Positions 8,173 through 17,105 of a stretch of DNA of 64,000 nucleotides are shown piece after piece. How positions within the stretch are numbered: position 1 is the first letter of the stretch; the number at the start of each line of letters is the position of its first letter. The stretch covers positions 62,001-126,000 of the forward strand of contig CAVTCJ010000004.1 in the NCBI GenBank assembly GCA_963733145.1. The letters run 5' to 3'. Below the pieces are notes generated by a model. The model was given only the letters and a program-made list of their open reading frames with translations. It did not search any database and was not told the DNA's origin. The translations under genes were made by a program, and so were the position numbers. Source of the DNA: JAHIKV01 sp963733145. Its GTDB lineage: Bacteria > Planctomycetota > Planctomycetia > Pirellulales > Thermoguttaceae.

Positions 8173-9021
8173 ATGCGTTACGGAATGAACCTGTTGCTTT
8201 GGACCGACGTGATCTGCGACGAGGCGCTGCCGCTGTTGGATGACATCAAGCAGATCGGTTTCGACGCCGTCGAGTTGCCGGTGTTCGAGTCGGACGTGAA
8301 GAAATACGCCGCCTGGAACCGGCGTCTCGACGACGCCGGATTGGCCCGGACCGCCGTGACCGTCCGCGGGCCGGACGACAACCCGATGAGCGCTGACCCC
8401 ACGATCCGCCGCAAGGGGATCGAGGCCAACAAGGCGGCGCTGGATTGCTGCCGGGCGGCCGGGGCCGAAACGCTCGTCGGCCCCTTCCACTCCGCCCTGG
8501 GATATTTCAGCGGCGCCGGACCGACCGAGGACGAGTGGCGTTGGGCGGTCGAGAGCATGCGCGAGGTGGCCGAGTATGCCGAGCAGTGCGGCGTGACGCT
8601 GGGGCTGGAATATCTCAATCGCTTCGAGTGTTACCTGTTGAACACGGCGGCGGACGGCGCCCGCTTCTGCCGCGAGGTGGACCACCCGCGCTGCCGGATG
8701 ATGTACGACACGTTCCACTCGCACATCGAGGAGAAAAACACCCCGGCGGCGGTCCGCCAATTGAAAGACCTGCTGGTCCACGTCCATATTTCGGAGAACG
8801 ACCGCAGCACGCCCGGATCGGGCAACGTCCGCTGGAACGAGACCTTCGACACGCTCGAAGAGATCGGCTACGACAACCTGATGGTGATCGAGGCCTTCGG
8901 GCTGTCGCTGGACCGGCTTTTGCCCGCCACGAAAATTTGGCGGCGGATGTACGACACCGAGCGGCAACTGGCCGCCGACGGTCTGGCGTTTATGAAGGGG
9001 GAAGTGGACAAGCGGCGGTAA
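8173..9021 (+). CDS. Sugar epimerase/isomerase of the tagatose/psicose 3-epimerase type
   Basis: A 282-residue TIM barrel beginning 'MRYGMNLLLWTDVICDE', as in D-psicose/D-tagatose 3-epimerases and related ketose epimerases. The four metal-ligand positions are visible: Glu in 'GLEYLNRFECY', Asp in 'MMYDTFHSHIEE', His in 'LVHVHISENDR' and Glu in 'LMVIEAFG'. 'SENDRSTPGSGNVRW' is a typical substrate-side loop. It is cytoplasmic and likely epimerises a ketose or an oxidised sugar made by the neighbouring Gfo/Idh/MocA enzyme. It is followed by scpB after 35 bases, probably a chance neighbour. The exact sugar is unknown. Confidence 0.85.
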   Translation: MRYGMNLLLWTDVICDEALPLLDDIKQIGFDAVELPVFESDVKKYAAWNRRLDDAGLARTAVTVRGPDDNPMSADPTIRRKGIEANKAALDCCRAAGAETLVGPFHSALGYFSGAGPTEDEWRWAVESMREVAEYAEQCGVTLGLEYLNRFECYLLNTAADGARFCREVDHPRCRMMYDTFHSHIEEKNTPAAVRQLKDLLVHVHISENDRSTPGSGNVRWNETFDTLEEIGYDNLMVIEAFGLSLDRLLPATKIWRRMYDTERQLAADGLAFMKGEVDKRR

Positions 9022-9056
9022 CCGGCAAGCGAATTCGACAGGAAGTTCCAGGCATA

Positions 9057-9803
9057 ATGTCACCCTCTCCCGAACCGCCGTTCGCTTCCGAGCCGCAGGG
9101 CATATCGCTGGACGAACTGGCCCGCGCCTTCTCGCAAGTGATGGAGGCGGGCCCCCCGCGGAGCGATGAGTCACCGGCGGACGGGCCGCCGATCACCGTC
9201 GGCGAAGCCGATTCGGTCGAGGAGATCGCGGCCAACGCGAAGCCGCAAGCGGCCGAGCAAGTAGTCGAGGAAGACCCCTGTCCGATCAATCCCCGGACCA
9301 TTCTGGAGGCGATGCTCTTCGTAGGCGACCGTGAGAATCAACCGCTGTTGCCGAAAACTGCGGCCGACCTGATGCGGGACGTGCCGGTGGATGAGATCCC
9401 GCCGTTGGTAGACGAGTTGAACGGGCGCTACAAAGCGTCCGGCGCGCCGTTTCGCGTGGTCGGCGAAGGGAGCGGCTACCGGCTTGCGCTCGGCGAGGAG
9501 CATCGTTCCTTGCGGAACCGATTTTTCGGCCGCATCCGCGAGGCCCGGCTGTCGCAGGCGGCCATCGACGTGCTGGCGTTGGTGGCCTACGGTCAGCCGG
9601 TCACCGGCGAGGAGATACACCGGCTCCGGGGCAAGCCCAGCCGGCACGTGTTGGCCCATCTGGTGCGCCGCGGTCTGTTGCGGATCGAGCGGCCGGAGCC
9701 GAACCGCCGCACGCCCCACTATCACACCACCGACCGTTTCTTGCAGTTGTTTGAACTGGAATCGTTGGCCGACCTGCCGAAGAGCGAGGACGACCCGTCG
9801 TAA
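9057..9803 (+). CDS. scpB: Segregation and condensation protein B (ScpB)
   Basis: From ATG 9057 the 248-residue product has an acidic, low-complexity N-terminus of about 80 residues, then two winged-helix domains: 'ILEAMLFVGDRENQPLLPKTAADLMRDV', 'FRVVGEGSGYRLAL', 'RLSQAAIDVLALVAYGQPVTGEEIHRLRG' and 'LLRIERPEPNRRTPHYHTTDRFLQLFEL'. The block 'LSQAAIDVLALVAY..PVT..EI..LRG' is diagnostic for ScpB, the kleisin-associated subunit of the SMC-ScpAB chromosome condensation complex. It is longer than most ScpB because of the N-terminal extension. No scpA or smc is in the window. The gene probably has its own transcription unit. Confidence 0.88.
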   Translation: MSPSPEPPFASEPQGISLDELARAFSQVMEAGPPRSDESPADGPPITVGEADSVEEIAANAKPQAAEQVVEEDPCPINPRTILEAMLFVGDRENQPLLPKTAADLMRDVPVDEIPPLVDELNGRYKASGAPFRVVGEGSGYRLALGEEHRSLRNRFFGRIREARLSQAAIDVLALVAYGQPVTGEEIHRLRGKPSRHVLAHLVRRGLLRIERPEPNRRTPHYHTTDRFLQLFELESLADLPKSEDDPS

Positions 9804-9866
9804 ATCGGCTGCCGCACCGGCTCCGTCGCTGGTGTTCCGACCTTCCCGGAATGACGGGTTATCCGT

Positions 9867-10168
9867 AGGTTTTGCTTCAGCCTAGCGCGGCGTAGCCGCA
9901 ACCAATTGTGACGACGTAAGTTCCGATTATCGCCAGAAAAACATTGAGGATGTTTCCTCAATCCTAAAGTCTAATGGTATAACACGTTTGCCTGAAACCC
10001 ATTTGTTATGCCATTAGTTTTTGGGATTGAGAAATCGTCCTCAATCTTTGACGGTCTTGGGTCTTAGGTCTTGGGTCTTAGGTCTTGGCACGAAGACCCA
10101 AGACCTAAGACCCAAGACCCAAGACCACAATTGGTTGCGGCTACGCCGCGCTAGGCTAAAGCATAACC
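9867..10168. repeat. Nested inverted repeats including a GGTCTTGGGTCTTAGG array
   Basis: Outer arms 9867-9910 and 10126-10168 are near-perfect reverse complements of 43-44 nt, containing AGCCTAGCGCGGCGTAGCCG. Inside, 10053-10126 is an imperfect palindrome of GGTCTTGGGTCTTA units on one side and the complementary TAAGACCCAAGACC units on the other, and 'CCTCAATC'/'GATTGAGG'-like pieces near 9950-10045 also pair. A close copy of the inner array lies at 34258-34344. The whole 9804-10225 gap has no gene. It is a composite of several repeat families inserted in one another. Confidence 0.75.
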
Positions 10169-10225
10169 TACCCTTTGCCCGCGGTGTTTTCACGATGGGC
10201 AAAAAGGTCCAATTCCCGCCAATTT

Positions 10226-11395
10226 TTACGCGCCGCTCTCCGCGTCCACCCAACGTTGCTCGGCGGCGGAGCGGCGGAGGCAATCCATCAGGCGTTGAAT
10301 GCGAACGCCTTGTTCCAGTCCCGGCTCGGCGGGCCGGCCGGCGGCGACCGCTTCGAGAAAATTGTTCAGGCAGGCGACGTGGGCGCGAATCCAACCGATC
10401 GCCAGCTTGGGATTGGGAAAACCGGTGGCGGGCCGCGGATAGCGCTGCCCGGTCTCGATCCGGGTCCAGCCGCGGGCTCCGCCCAACGGCCGGTCCGGCG
10501 CCGCGGCGTCGTGCAGTTCCAGGTGGTGCGGGTAGGCCCCGTTGTAGCGCAACCCGCCGCGGGAGCCGTGAATCTCGAACCGAAGTTCGTCCTCGACGCC
10601 CGTGGCGAGCTTCGTGGCCTCGATCGTGCCCAAGGCCCCGGAGCGCATCTTCGCCAGCAGGGCCACGCAATCCTCGACTTCCGCGGGGCGCATCCGCGCC
10701 GGATCGCCGGGCAAGGGACGCTCGGGATAGGCGATCTGCGTGGCGGCCGTGAGCGACTGAAATGGACCGATCAACCAGTCCACAATGTCCAGCACGTGCG
10801 AGGCCAGGTCGGCGATGACGCCCCCGCCGGCCGCGGCGCGAAGCCGCCAGGTCAGCGGGGCCGCCGGGTTGGCGCCGCCGCCGTGCAGGTAAGAGGCGCG
10901 GAATCCGAGCACGTCGCCCAACGCGCCCTCGTCGATCAGTTGCTTGGCCCGCATTGTGGCCGGAAAGAACCGGTTGTGGAAGGTCATCTGGGCCGTGCCG
11001 CGGTAATCGGCCAGCGCCGCTCGGATTTCCTCGGCCTCGGCCGCGGTCGCCGTCAGCGGCTTGTCGCAATAGACGTGCTTCCCGTAGCGGATGGCCGAGA
11101 GGAGCGCCTCTTTATGCAGATTGTTCGGCGTACAGACGTGAACGATGTCGATCGCCGGGTTTTCGGTCACCGCGCGGAAGTCGGTCGCCGCGGTATCCGC
11201 TCCGACCGTCAGCCTGGCCTTTTCGGCGGTCTCCGGCCGGCTGGCGACCACGTGAGTAATCCGCGCCCGCAGCGGCGGCGGATCGTAGAACAGCGGCAGG
11301 GTCAGGTAGCCGTAGGCATGGACTTTGCCGATGAAGCCGAAGCCCACGACGCCGACGTTGTAGACTTTAGTATTTTGCTTCGAGCCGGTTGGCAT
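10226..11395 (-). CDS. Gfo/Idh/MocA-family oxidoreductase
   Basis: Start chosen at ATG 11395 ('MPTGSKQNTKVYNVGVVG'); the in-frame extension upstream runs through an intergenic palindrome and is not coding. Rossmann motif 'VGVVGFGFIGKVHAYGY', then 'AIDIVHVCTPNNLHKEA' and the family 'VYCDKPLTAT' (DKP in place of EKP). The C-terminal half has 'GGGVIADLASHVLDIVDWLIG' and 'RFEIHGSRGGLRYN'. 389 residues is a normal length. It is the second of three paralogues here. It lies 92 bases downstream of agmatinase on the same strand, separated by a palindrome, so it may or may not share that transcript. Substrate unknown, probably a sugar or cyclitol. Confidence 0.86.
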   Translation of the reverse strand: MPTGSKQNTKVYNVGVVGFGFIGKVHAYGYLTLPLFYDPPPLRARITHVVASRPETAEKARLTVGADTAATDFRAVTENPAIDIVHVCTPNNLHKEALLSAIRYGKHVYCDKPLTATAAEAEEIRAALADYRGTAQMTFHNRFFPATMRAKQLIDEGALGDVLGFRASYLHGGGANPAAPLTWRLRAAAGGGVIADLASHVLDIVDWLIGPFQSLTAATQIAYPERPLPGDPARMRPAEVEDCVALLAKMRSGALGTIEATKLATGVEDELRFEIHGSRGGLRYNGAYPHHLELHDAAAPDRPLGGARGWTRIETGQRYPRPATGFPNPKLAIGWIRAHVACLNNFLEAVAAGRPAEPGLEQGVRIQRLMDCLRRSAAEQRWVDAESGA

Positions 11396-11416
11396 GGTGA
11401 ATAATTGGCGAGGTCG

Positions 11417-11462
11417 TTTAGCCCCGGCACTTGTGTCGGGCGCCCGGCACAAGTGCCGGCGC
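11417..11462. repeat. TTTAGCCCCGGCAC-type palindrome
   Basis: GTTTAGCCCCGGCACTTGTG is followed by its near reverse complement CCCGGCACAAGTGCCGGC. Related copies lie at 34347-34371 and 52469-52500. It occupies most of the gap between speB and the oxidoreductase gene. The TTTAGC end is shared with the unrelated-looking 66-bp palindromes at 20.6, 22.5, 23.4, 46.9 and 52.5 kb. Confidence 0.65.
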
Positions 11463-11487
11463 GTAAACATTCCGGAATTGTGCACTT

Positions 11488-12372
11488 TTATTTAGGTGAT
11501 TCGCGCCGTCCGGTCCACCACCACGCCAGCAATTTCGCCGCCAGGCGGGCGGCAATCGGATCGCAGCCGGGGAGCGTCGGCGAAGGCACGAACTCCACGA
11601 TGTCGCTGCCAATCAGCCGGCAGGGTGACTGCAGGGTCAACGCCCGGATGACTTCCATCGTCTCCGCCCACGACAATCCGCCCGGCAGCGGCGTGCCGGT
11701 GCTGGGGATGATCGACGGGTCCAAACCGTCGACGTCAATGGTCAAGTAAACCTTTCCTTCGAGGCCGCGGAGCGTTGCCAGGACTTCGGGCCACTGCTCC
11801 TTCACTCGATGGGCGTAGAAGGTCGTGATCCGCGGCCCGGCGGCGGCAAGTTGGTATTCGTCGCGGGTGAGGCTGCGGATGCCGATCTGCACCAACCGGC
11901 ACCCTTGTTCCCACAGCCGGCGCATCACCGTGCCGTGCGACCAGTGCCGGCCCTCCAGCTTGTCGGCCAGATCGGCGTGGGCGTCGATCTGCACCACGGT
12001 GACCTCGGCCGGGTCATCTACCAGACCGTTCACCACTCCGTAGGTCACGGTATGCTCGCCGCCGAAGGCCAACAGAAAGCGGTCCCGCCACGGCCGGACG
12101 TGTTTTTGGATTGCCGCGAGACAATCCTCGATGTCCCCATCGGTCGGCGGCGGGGGCAGGTAATGCAGCCGCGGGGCCTCGCTAAACTCCACCAGCGTCT
12201 CTTCGTCGAAGGTTTCGATTTTGAGGCTGGCGTCGAGGATGGCCTTTGGCCCGCCGGCGGCGCCGTGACCATAGGACACTGTTTTTTCGACCGGCAAGGG
12301 TAGCAGCAATGCGTCGGCATGTGCCTCGCCGGGAGAGGCAAGTCCGAGAAACTGTGTGGGATCGAGAGACAT
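11488..12372 (-). CDS. speB: Agmatinase / ureohydrolase
   Basis: Start taken at ATG 12372, five bases after the stop of the upstream gene; a GTG at 12387 is an alternative. The ~294-residue product has all ureohydrolase metal motifs: 'FGGEHTVTYG', 'VVQIDAHADLADKLEG', 'WSHGTVMRRL' and 'YLTIDVDGLDPSIIPSTGTP'; His and Asp residues in these bind the two Mn ions. Agmatinase converts agmatine to putrescine and urea, and the divergent pyruvoyl arginine decarboxylase gene 1.2 kb away would supply agmatine, so agmatinase fits better than arginase or formiminoglutamase. Tightly coupled to the deoxyhypusine-synthase-like gene. Confidence 0.88.
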   Translation of the reverse strand: MSLDPTQFLGLASPGEAHADALLLPLPVEKTVSYGHGAAGGPKAILDASLKIETFDEETLVEFSEAPRLHYLPPPPTDGDIEDCLAAIQKHVRPWRDRFLLAFGGEHTVTYGVVNGLVDDPAEVTVVQIDAHADLADKLEGRHWSHGTVMRRLWEQGCRLVQIGIRSLTRDEYQLAAAGPRITTFYAHRVKEQWPEVLATLRGLEGKVYLTIDVDGLDPSIIPSTGTPLPGGLSWAETMEVIRALTLQSPCRLIGSDIVEFVPSPTLPGCDPIAARLAAKLLAWWWTGRRESPK

Positions 12373-12377
12373 ATAAA

Positions 12378-13442
12378 TCAGGCGCACTTTCCCTTGGTTT
12401 CCAATATCGCACGGATCAGCAGGGGCCAGGCGATCGTGGCGTCACAGTGGACTTCGGCATGGCGGCCGCCTTCCTCGCGGCTGACGAATTTACCCCACGA
12501 CACGCCCTCGGTGTAGGTGCAGCCGCTCAGCCCGCCCCAGTGGACCGGCTCGGGGCAGATCCGCACGGCGTAATGGAACCGCGGGGCGGACAACCGGGCG
12601 TTCATCCGCATGTTGAGGATGTCGATGAACGGCCCGGCCTGTTGGGCCCAGTTTCGGGGCACGCCGCCGCCGATAGTGAAAATACCCAGCCGCTTGGCGG
12701 AGAGGATCCGCCGGGTGTAGTCGTGCAGGTCGAGGAACGGATTGTAAGGGGGCGCGTCGGCGAAGAACTTTTCCAGGTCGGCGTCGCTGCCCGGCGGCGT
12801 CTGGCGGCTGAGAAACTCGCTGGCCAGGCCCAGCCCCACGTCGGAATCGGTCAGCGCCGGGACATAAACCGGCACGTTCCGCCGATAGGCGCAGCCGAGA
12901 ACGCTGGGCATCTGCCCCTCGTCGTGCAGCCGGCGGCCGATTTCCCGGTTCAGTTGCCAGGAGCACATCGGCCGGTCCGGGTCCCAGTCGGCGATGACCC
13001 GCGAAACCAACTCTTCCCCGCGGAGCAGGTTGGCCTCCAGTTCGACGGTGTCGTAGACGCGGTTGTAGCCCCACTTGTAGAGCTGGCTGTCGGGGATATT
13101 CGGGTCGTGCTTGAAGTGGGCGCCGCCGGTGGCCTCGGACAGTCCGTGGGCCATGATCGCGCCGGTGCTGATGACGGCGTGGGCGAGATTTTCGTCGATC
13201 ATTTCGCACAACAGGCGGCCCATCTTGGCCACCGTCATGGCCCCGGAGAGCGTCACCACGATGAGGCATTCCGTGTCGTCGGCCATGGCCGAGAGGACCT
13301 CGAAGGCTTCGCCCAGTTCGCGTCCGCCGAAGGCCGTGCGGCCCATTCGGCGGAGCAGATCGGCAAAACCATCGGCGCGGCGGACGTCGAGCGATTCGAG
13401 CGGTTGCAGGCCGTCTTGGCGGCCGTCGTGTAGTTCTCTCAT
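12378..13442 (-). CDS. Deoxyhypusine synthase-like protein (aminobutyl transferase)
   Basis: A 354-residue homologue of deoxyhypusine synthase: 'LIVVTLSGAMTVAKMG', 'HAVISTGAIMAHGLSE', 'PVYVPALTDSDVGLGLA', 'GIFTIGGGVPRNW', and 'TEGVSWGKFV' with Lys318 at the position of the lysine that carries the aminobutyl intermediate. Bacteria lack eIF5A, and bacterial DHS-like enzymes are known or proposed to make polyamines such as homospermidine using NAD. Here it precedes speB on the same strand with a 5-base gap and faces a pyruvoyl arginine decarboxylase, so an arginine-agmatine-putrescine-longer polyamine route is a coherent reading. The product is inference. Complete, with the active-site lysine kept. 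Confidence 0.85.
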   Translation of the reverse strand: MRELHDGRQDGLQPLESLDVRRADGFADLLRRMGRTAFGGRELGEAFEVLSAMADDTECLIVVTLSGAMTVAKMGRLLCEMIDENLAHAVISTGAIMAHGLSEATGGAHFKHDPNIPDSQLYKWGYNRVYDTVELEANLLRGEELVSRVIADWDPDRPMCSWQLNREIGRRLHDEGQMPSVLGCAYRRNVPVYVPALTDSDVGLGLASEFLSRQTPPGSDADLEKFFADAPPYNPFLDLHDYTRRILSAKRLGIFTIGGGVPRNWAQQAGPFIDILNMRMNARLSAPRFHYAVRICPEPVHWGGLSGCTYTEGVSWGKFVSREEGGRHAEVHCDATIAWPLLIRAILETKGKCA

Positions 13443-13614
13443 AGTGACCCCATTTCAGGTTATTACCCTCGCCGTGTCAAGGCAGGGGCCGGTCGCAATT
13501 TTTCGGCTAGGCAACTTGCGAAGCGAGCGAAAATCGGGTAACTTATCCCGCTGCCGAAAAATCGGGCCGTTTTCTCCCTTGCCTTCCCGCCTTCAGCCCC
13601 AGGAGGATATTGAA

Positions 13615-14170
13615 GTGGGTGAACCATTTGTGCCAAAGAGGGTTTTCTTCACCAAAGGTGTCGGCAAACACCGGACCAAATTGCAGAGCTTCGAGTTGGC
13701 GCCTGCGCGACGCCGGCATCGAGGTTTTCAATCTGGTCCGGGTATCGAGCATCTTTCCGCCGCATTGCAAGGTCGTCCCGAAGAGCCGCGGCCTGGAGAA
13801 ATTGCAGCCCGGCCAAATTGTTCACGTCGTGCTCGCTGAAGCCGCGACCAACGAACCGTCACGGATGGTGGGGGCGGGCGTCGGGCTGGCCGTCCCGGCC
13901 CAGGGGGATCAGTACGGGTATATTTCCGAGCATCACGACTTCGGCATCACCGAGCCGCGGCTCCGCGACCTGGTCGAGGACATGGCCGCCACCATGCTGG
14001 CCACCACCTTGGGCATCGAATTCGACCCGGAAACCGCTTACGACAAGCGGAAAGAGATCTATCACATGTCGGGCAAGATCGTGAACACCCGCGCCTGCGT
14101 CCAGACCGCCGAAGGAAACAAGGACGGCCTGTGGACGACGGTGGTGTCGGTGGCCGTGTTTGTCTCGTGA
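13615..14170 (+). CDS. Pyruvoyl-dependent arginine decarboxylase (one frameshift)
   Basis: Start is GTG 13615, behind a perfect AGGAGG (13601-13606) with an 8-base gap, giving 'VGEPFVPKRVFFTKGVGKHR' followed by 'TKLQSFELA'. At about 13698 an extra C in GCGCCTGCG shifts frame; the rest reads 'LRDAGIEVFNLVRVSSIFPP', 'GQIVHVVLAEAATNEP', 'GYISEHHDFGITE' and 'EDMAATMLATTLGIEFD'. 'VSSIFPP' holds the Ser-Ser pair at which the proenzyme self-cleaves to form the pyruvoyl group. Full length is about 185 residues, normal for PvlArgDC. It makes agmatine from arginine and is divergent from the DHS-like/speB pair; 13443-13614 is the shared promoter region. The indel may be a sequencing error. Confidence 0.82.
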
Positions 14171-14192
14171 TGTTACCGTTCACTGGGCGTCA

Positions 14193-14270
14193 GTCATTCT
14201 GAGCGCAGCGAAGAATCTCAGCCGAGCCGTGATGATATTGTAAGGGATTCTTCGCTGCGCTCAGAATGAC
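14193..14270. repeat. GTCATTCTGAGCGCAGCGAAGAATC inverted repeat
   Basis: Arms of about 25 nt (14193-14217 and 14246-14270) are reverse complements enclosing a loop of about 28 nt. Of the intergenic kind often scattered in bacterial genomes. No coding signal in 14171-14452. Confidence 0.7.
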
Positions 14271-14322
14271 GGTGATTTTCCCGAGCCGCGACCAGTCGTA
14301 TCCCGATCGGCCAAGAAATGCT

Positions 14323-14353
14323 GTTGGGGCGGCAGTTGAACTGCCGCCCCAAC
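14323..14353. repeat. 31-nt perfect palindrome
   Basis: Two 15-nt arms starting GTTGGGGCGGCAGTT are exact reverse complements around a single central base. A long perfect hairpin with no T-tract; role unknown. Confidence 0.65.
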
Positions 14354-14452
14354 GGATTGCCGTCTTTGCGGCGAATAGAAATCCGCCGCAAGACTTGCCC
14401 GGCGCGGCGCGGACAGGGAGGCTCGGATTTCGGGCCGCGCTCGGGACAAGCC

Positions 14453-14692
14453 CTACGGCGGACGCCGCCCGGGGGGGATAAAACGGGCGGCATCTACTCC
14501 TCGAATGTCATTCTGAGTCCTCCCTGCTGAGGGCGGAGTTCCCGGCGACCAGCGCGTCACCAACCAACGCAACTGGCAGTCCATCCGGCGGATAAAACCC
14601 AGGTAAGACCGCAATTCGACCCGAACCGGAACGTCCCAATGTTCGCGGCCGATCAACACGCAATCCGCGACGGTAGGTGATTTATTGCTCAT
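14453..14692 (-). CDS. Small conserved-looking protein of unknown function
   Basis: A 79-residue product from ATG 14692 with GAGG about 9 bases upstream. The first 50 residues ('VADCVLIGREHWDVPVRVEL', 'SYLGFIRRMDCQLRWLVTRW') look like a real folded segment rich in aromatic and basic residues and resemble small planctomycete hypotheticals I have seen. The last ~25 residues run into repeat-like GC-rich DNA and may be read-through after an old truncation. No function can be assigned. Confidence 0.4.
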   Translation of the reverse strand: MSNKSPTVADCVLIGREHWDVPVRVELRSYLGFIRRMDCQLRWLVTRWSPGTPPSAGRTQNDIRGVDAARFIPPGRRPP

Positions 14693-14801
14693 GGGAATCG
14701 TCCTCATGCCCTTCGCCCTTTAATACGGCGGCCGATGAAAAAGGGTTCGGCCCACCGGCGGGCGTTCGCCCAGATGTCTCTACCGAGTTCCTCTCAAGGC
14801 A

Positions 14802-14838
14802 ATAAAAAACCCGACGTGGAGAAGGTTCCACGCCGGGT
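14802..14838 (-). terminator. Rho-independent terminator of the EF-hand gene
   Basis: Read on the minus strand: ACCCGGCGTGGA, loop ACCTTC, TCCACGTCGGGT, then TTTTT. A 12-bp stem with one mismatch, followed directly by a T-run, about 45 bases after the stop of the EF-hand gene at 14883. Confidence 0.75.
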
Positions 14839-14882
14839 GCATCGGGTGTTAGGACAGTGTTAGGAGCCGAATCGACGCGACC

Positions 14883-16411
14883 TTAGTCGCGATCGTCCTC
14901 CTCCCCCTGTCGCGGATGCTGTTGGTTTTGCTTCTCACGCTTGGCAAGTTCCTTCGCTCGACGCTCGGGCCTTGCCTCATCCCACATCGGACGGGCTCTC
15001 TCTTGCTGCCTGCCTAAAGAAGCCAGCTTCGCGGAGACCAACTCGTTGGTCCTTTGCAGCGCCGCCATCATGGCCGACTGCTGCTCCTGGATGGCGACCA
15101 GCATGGCTTGCTGCTGGTGCTCCAAGGCAGTCAGCCGGGCCTCGATCCGCTCGATCCGCTGATCGTTGCCGGCCTTGGCCTTGTGCTGCTTGTCTGCCGG
15201 TTTCTTTGCCCCGGGCTTCCGCGACCATTCCTTCCGTTGTCCATCCGGATTCCGCTCCCTCATGAAGAAGAAATTCTCATCCGGGCGGCCTTGCCCCCAA
15301 GCCTGGTTCTCGCCGGGACGCTGCCACGGTCCCATGCCGAACTGCATGCCGGGAGGAGGCATCGGGCCTCGGTGCTGCCAGGGGCCCATCTCGGACTCCA
15401 TGCCACGAGTGCTGCCAGGGACCCATGCCGGATTGCATGCCGCGAGGAGGCATCGGGCCTCGGTGCTGCCAGGGACCCATCTCGGACTCCATGCCGCGAT
15501 GCTGCCAGGGACCCATGCCGGATTGCATGTCCTGGTGCTGCCACGGTCCCTTATTGAACTGCTTGCAGTGTTCGCACCAGGGGCATTTGGCAAACTGGCC
15601 ACCGGGACGGCGCCATTCCTGTTTGCCGAAATCCTTGCCGTCAGGGCGATGATATCCCTTGGCAAACTGTTCGCCGCCGTGATCTTTGGGACCTTGGGCG
15701 AACTTTTTGCCGTCGAAACCCTGATGTCCCTGGGCAAACTTTTGGGGGCCAGGCTTCTTGGCCGAATGCTTCGTGGCGAACTGTTTGCCGGCACCGGGGC
15801 GCTTGGGCGACTGCCATGTGTTTACACGCGCGGTCATGGCTTGGCGAAGATGGCGCAAGCCGACGGAAAACTCCGCAAAACTCAGTTTGCCGTCCTTGTC
15901 AGTATCCAAGCGGTCGAAGATCGCTTTGGCTGCCAACTTGGGCTGCATGCCCCCGGCCATCGGTTTCTTGGGCGAACGTTTCGCCTGCGGTTTTCCGTCC
16001 TTCATGGGGCATTGCATGCCCGGGCAGCCCTTCGCCTGCATCCCCCGCATCCCGCCGGGCTTGCCGTTGTGCATTCCGCGCGGCGCCGGTTTGGCCTGCG
16101 CCTTCTGGCCCTCTCCGCGGTGCTGGAAGGCCTTCTGCAACTCTTCACGGGTCAGCTTACCGTCCTTGTTGACATCCGCCCGGATCAAGAACAGCTTGAT
16201 CCGCTGGGGCACGTCGGCGGGCAACTCATTGGCGGTAATCACGTTGTCGTGGTTAGCGTCGAGTCGCATGAAAATTGTCCGGGGATTTGGCCCCTGCCGC
16301 TGCGCCATCCGGGCGCGGCCGATCGGGACGTTTCCCTTGCTCTGCCGCCAAGATCGACGGCAATGCGACGACCGCCAAGGCCGTCGCCAGTCCTAACAAA
16401 ATCCTCTGCAT
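14883..16411 (-). CDS. Secreted EF-hand protein with MGPWQH repeats and C-terminal coiled coil (two frameshifts)
   Basis: Start ATG 16411 behind GAGGAG. The first 25 residues ('MQRILLGLATALAVVALPSI' then LAAEQ) are a clear signal peptide. A frame change near 16290 leads to three EF-hand loops, 'DANHDNVITANE', 'DVNKDGKLTREE' and 'DTDKDGKLSFAE', then a Lys/Gly/His/Gln-rich middle (KFAQGP-type repeats) and tandem 'GMQSGMGPWQHRGMESEMGP'-type repeats (15300-15560). An indel near 15405, inside the repeats, shifts frame again into a C-terminal charged coiled coil ('RIERIEARLTALEHQQQAML' onward). About 510 residues in all. EF-hands bind calcium; the periplasmic or surface role is unknown. Both breaks are probably indel errors or repeat slippage. 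A terminator follows. Confidence 0.7.
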
Positions 16412-17105
16412 CGCGATTCTCCTCAGTTTTGGGTGGGGAAAAAGTATCTCTACGACGTTGTGAAACCTGTAGTGGCTGTGAAACGCACCACAATCGGTAG
16501 TGCATCGGTGCCTTTCACGCACCCAACTACCTCAGCTACTGGATGGGGATTACAAAACCACTCACGCCCTGATAAACCCTTGGCAGAGGGAGAAGTTCCG
16601 CGATTTCGGCAAAAAAGCGGCCCCTCGTCCGGCCCACCACGCATAGGTGGGGTGTCGCGATCGGATCAATCTTGTCCAGCCTCCTGGAATCGCCTATAAT
16701 CCCGTCCATCGAACGAGTGCTTGAACCATCTTTCTCGACAACCCGTATAGTTGCTAGTGCCGGAGGGAGCGGGCAGGGATTGCCCGGCCGGCGGTTCGGC
16801 GGGAGGCGCTCATCCAGTGTGGAACGAACAAAGTCGGGCTTGGCCGTCGGCCCTCGGCGTTGCATAATGGAATTGCAAGCATATTCGCCACCATCCCGAT
16901 CTCGCATATAAATCATGGAGGAGTTCCCGTTGCTAACACCGGCGCGGTCGCGCGTTTCACGGGCCAATCACGGCGGGCCGGCGTTGACCGAACGCAACCG
17001 GTGATTCCGCGAAACATCATTGGGTAAAAGATCGTGCCGATACAGGCGTTACAATACTTTCCAGGACGCGCTGTTCATTACAAGCGGGGCATCGAGCGAT
17101 TGGTT
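16412..17105. other. Gap without a convincing gene
   Basis: About 700 bases between the EF-hand gene and the flgM promoter. Open frames here (for example on the minus strand around 16536-16967) have no ribosome site, no recognisable motif and low-complexity composition. The part next to 16411 must hold the EF-hand gene promoter; no strong -35/-10 pair could be picked. Confidence 0.4.

Noticed and set aside
14193..14270. Inverted repeat considered as a rho-independent terminator for the arginine decarboxylase gene
   Set aside because: Arms are about 25 nt with a long loop and no T-tract; it is the same kind of dispersed intergenic repeat as elsewhere.
16536..16967. 143-codon minus-strand frame upstream of the EF-hand gene
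   Set aside because: No ribosome site, no recognisable motif, and it overlaps the region where the EF-hand gene promoter must lie.
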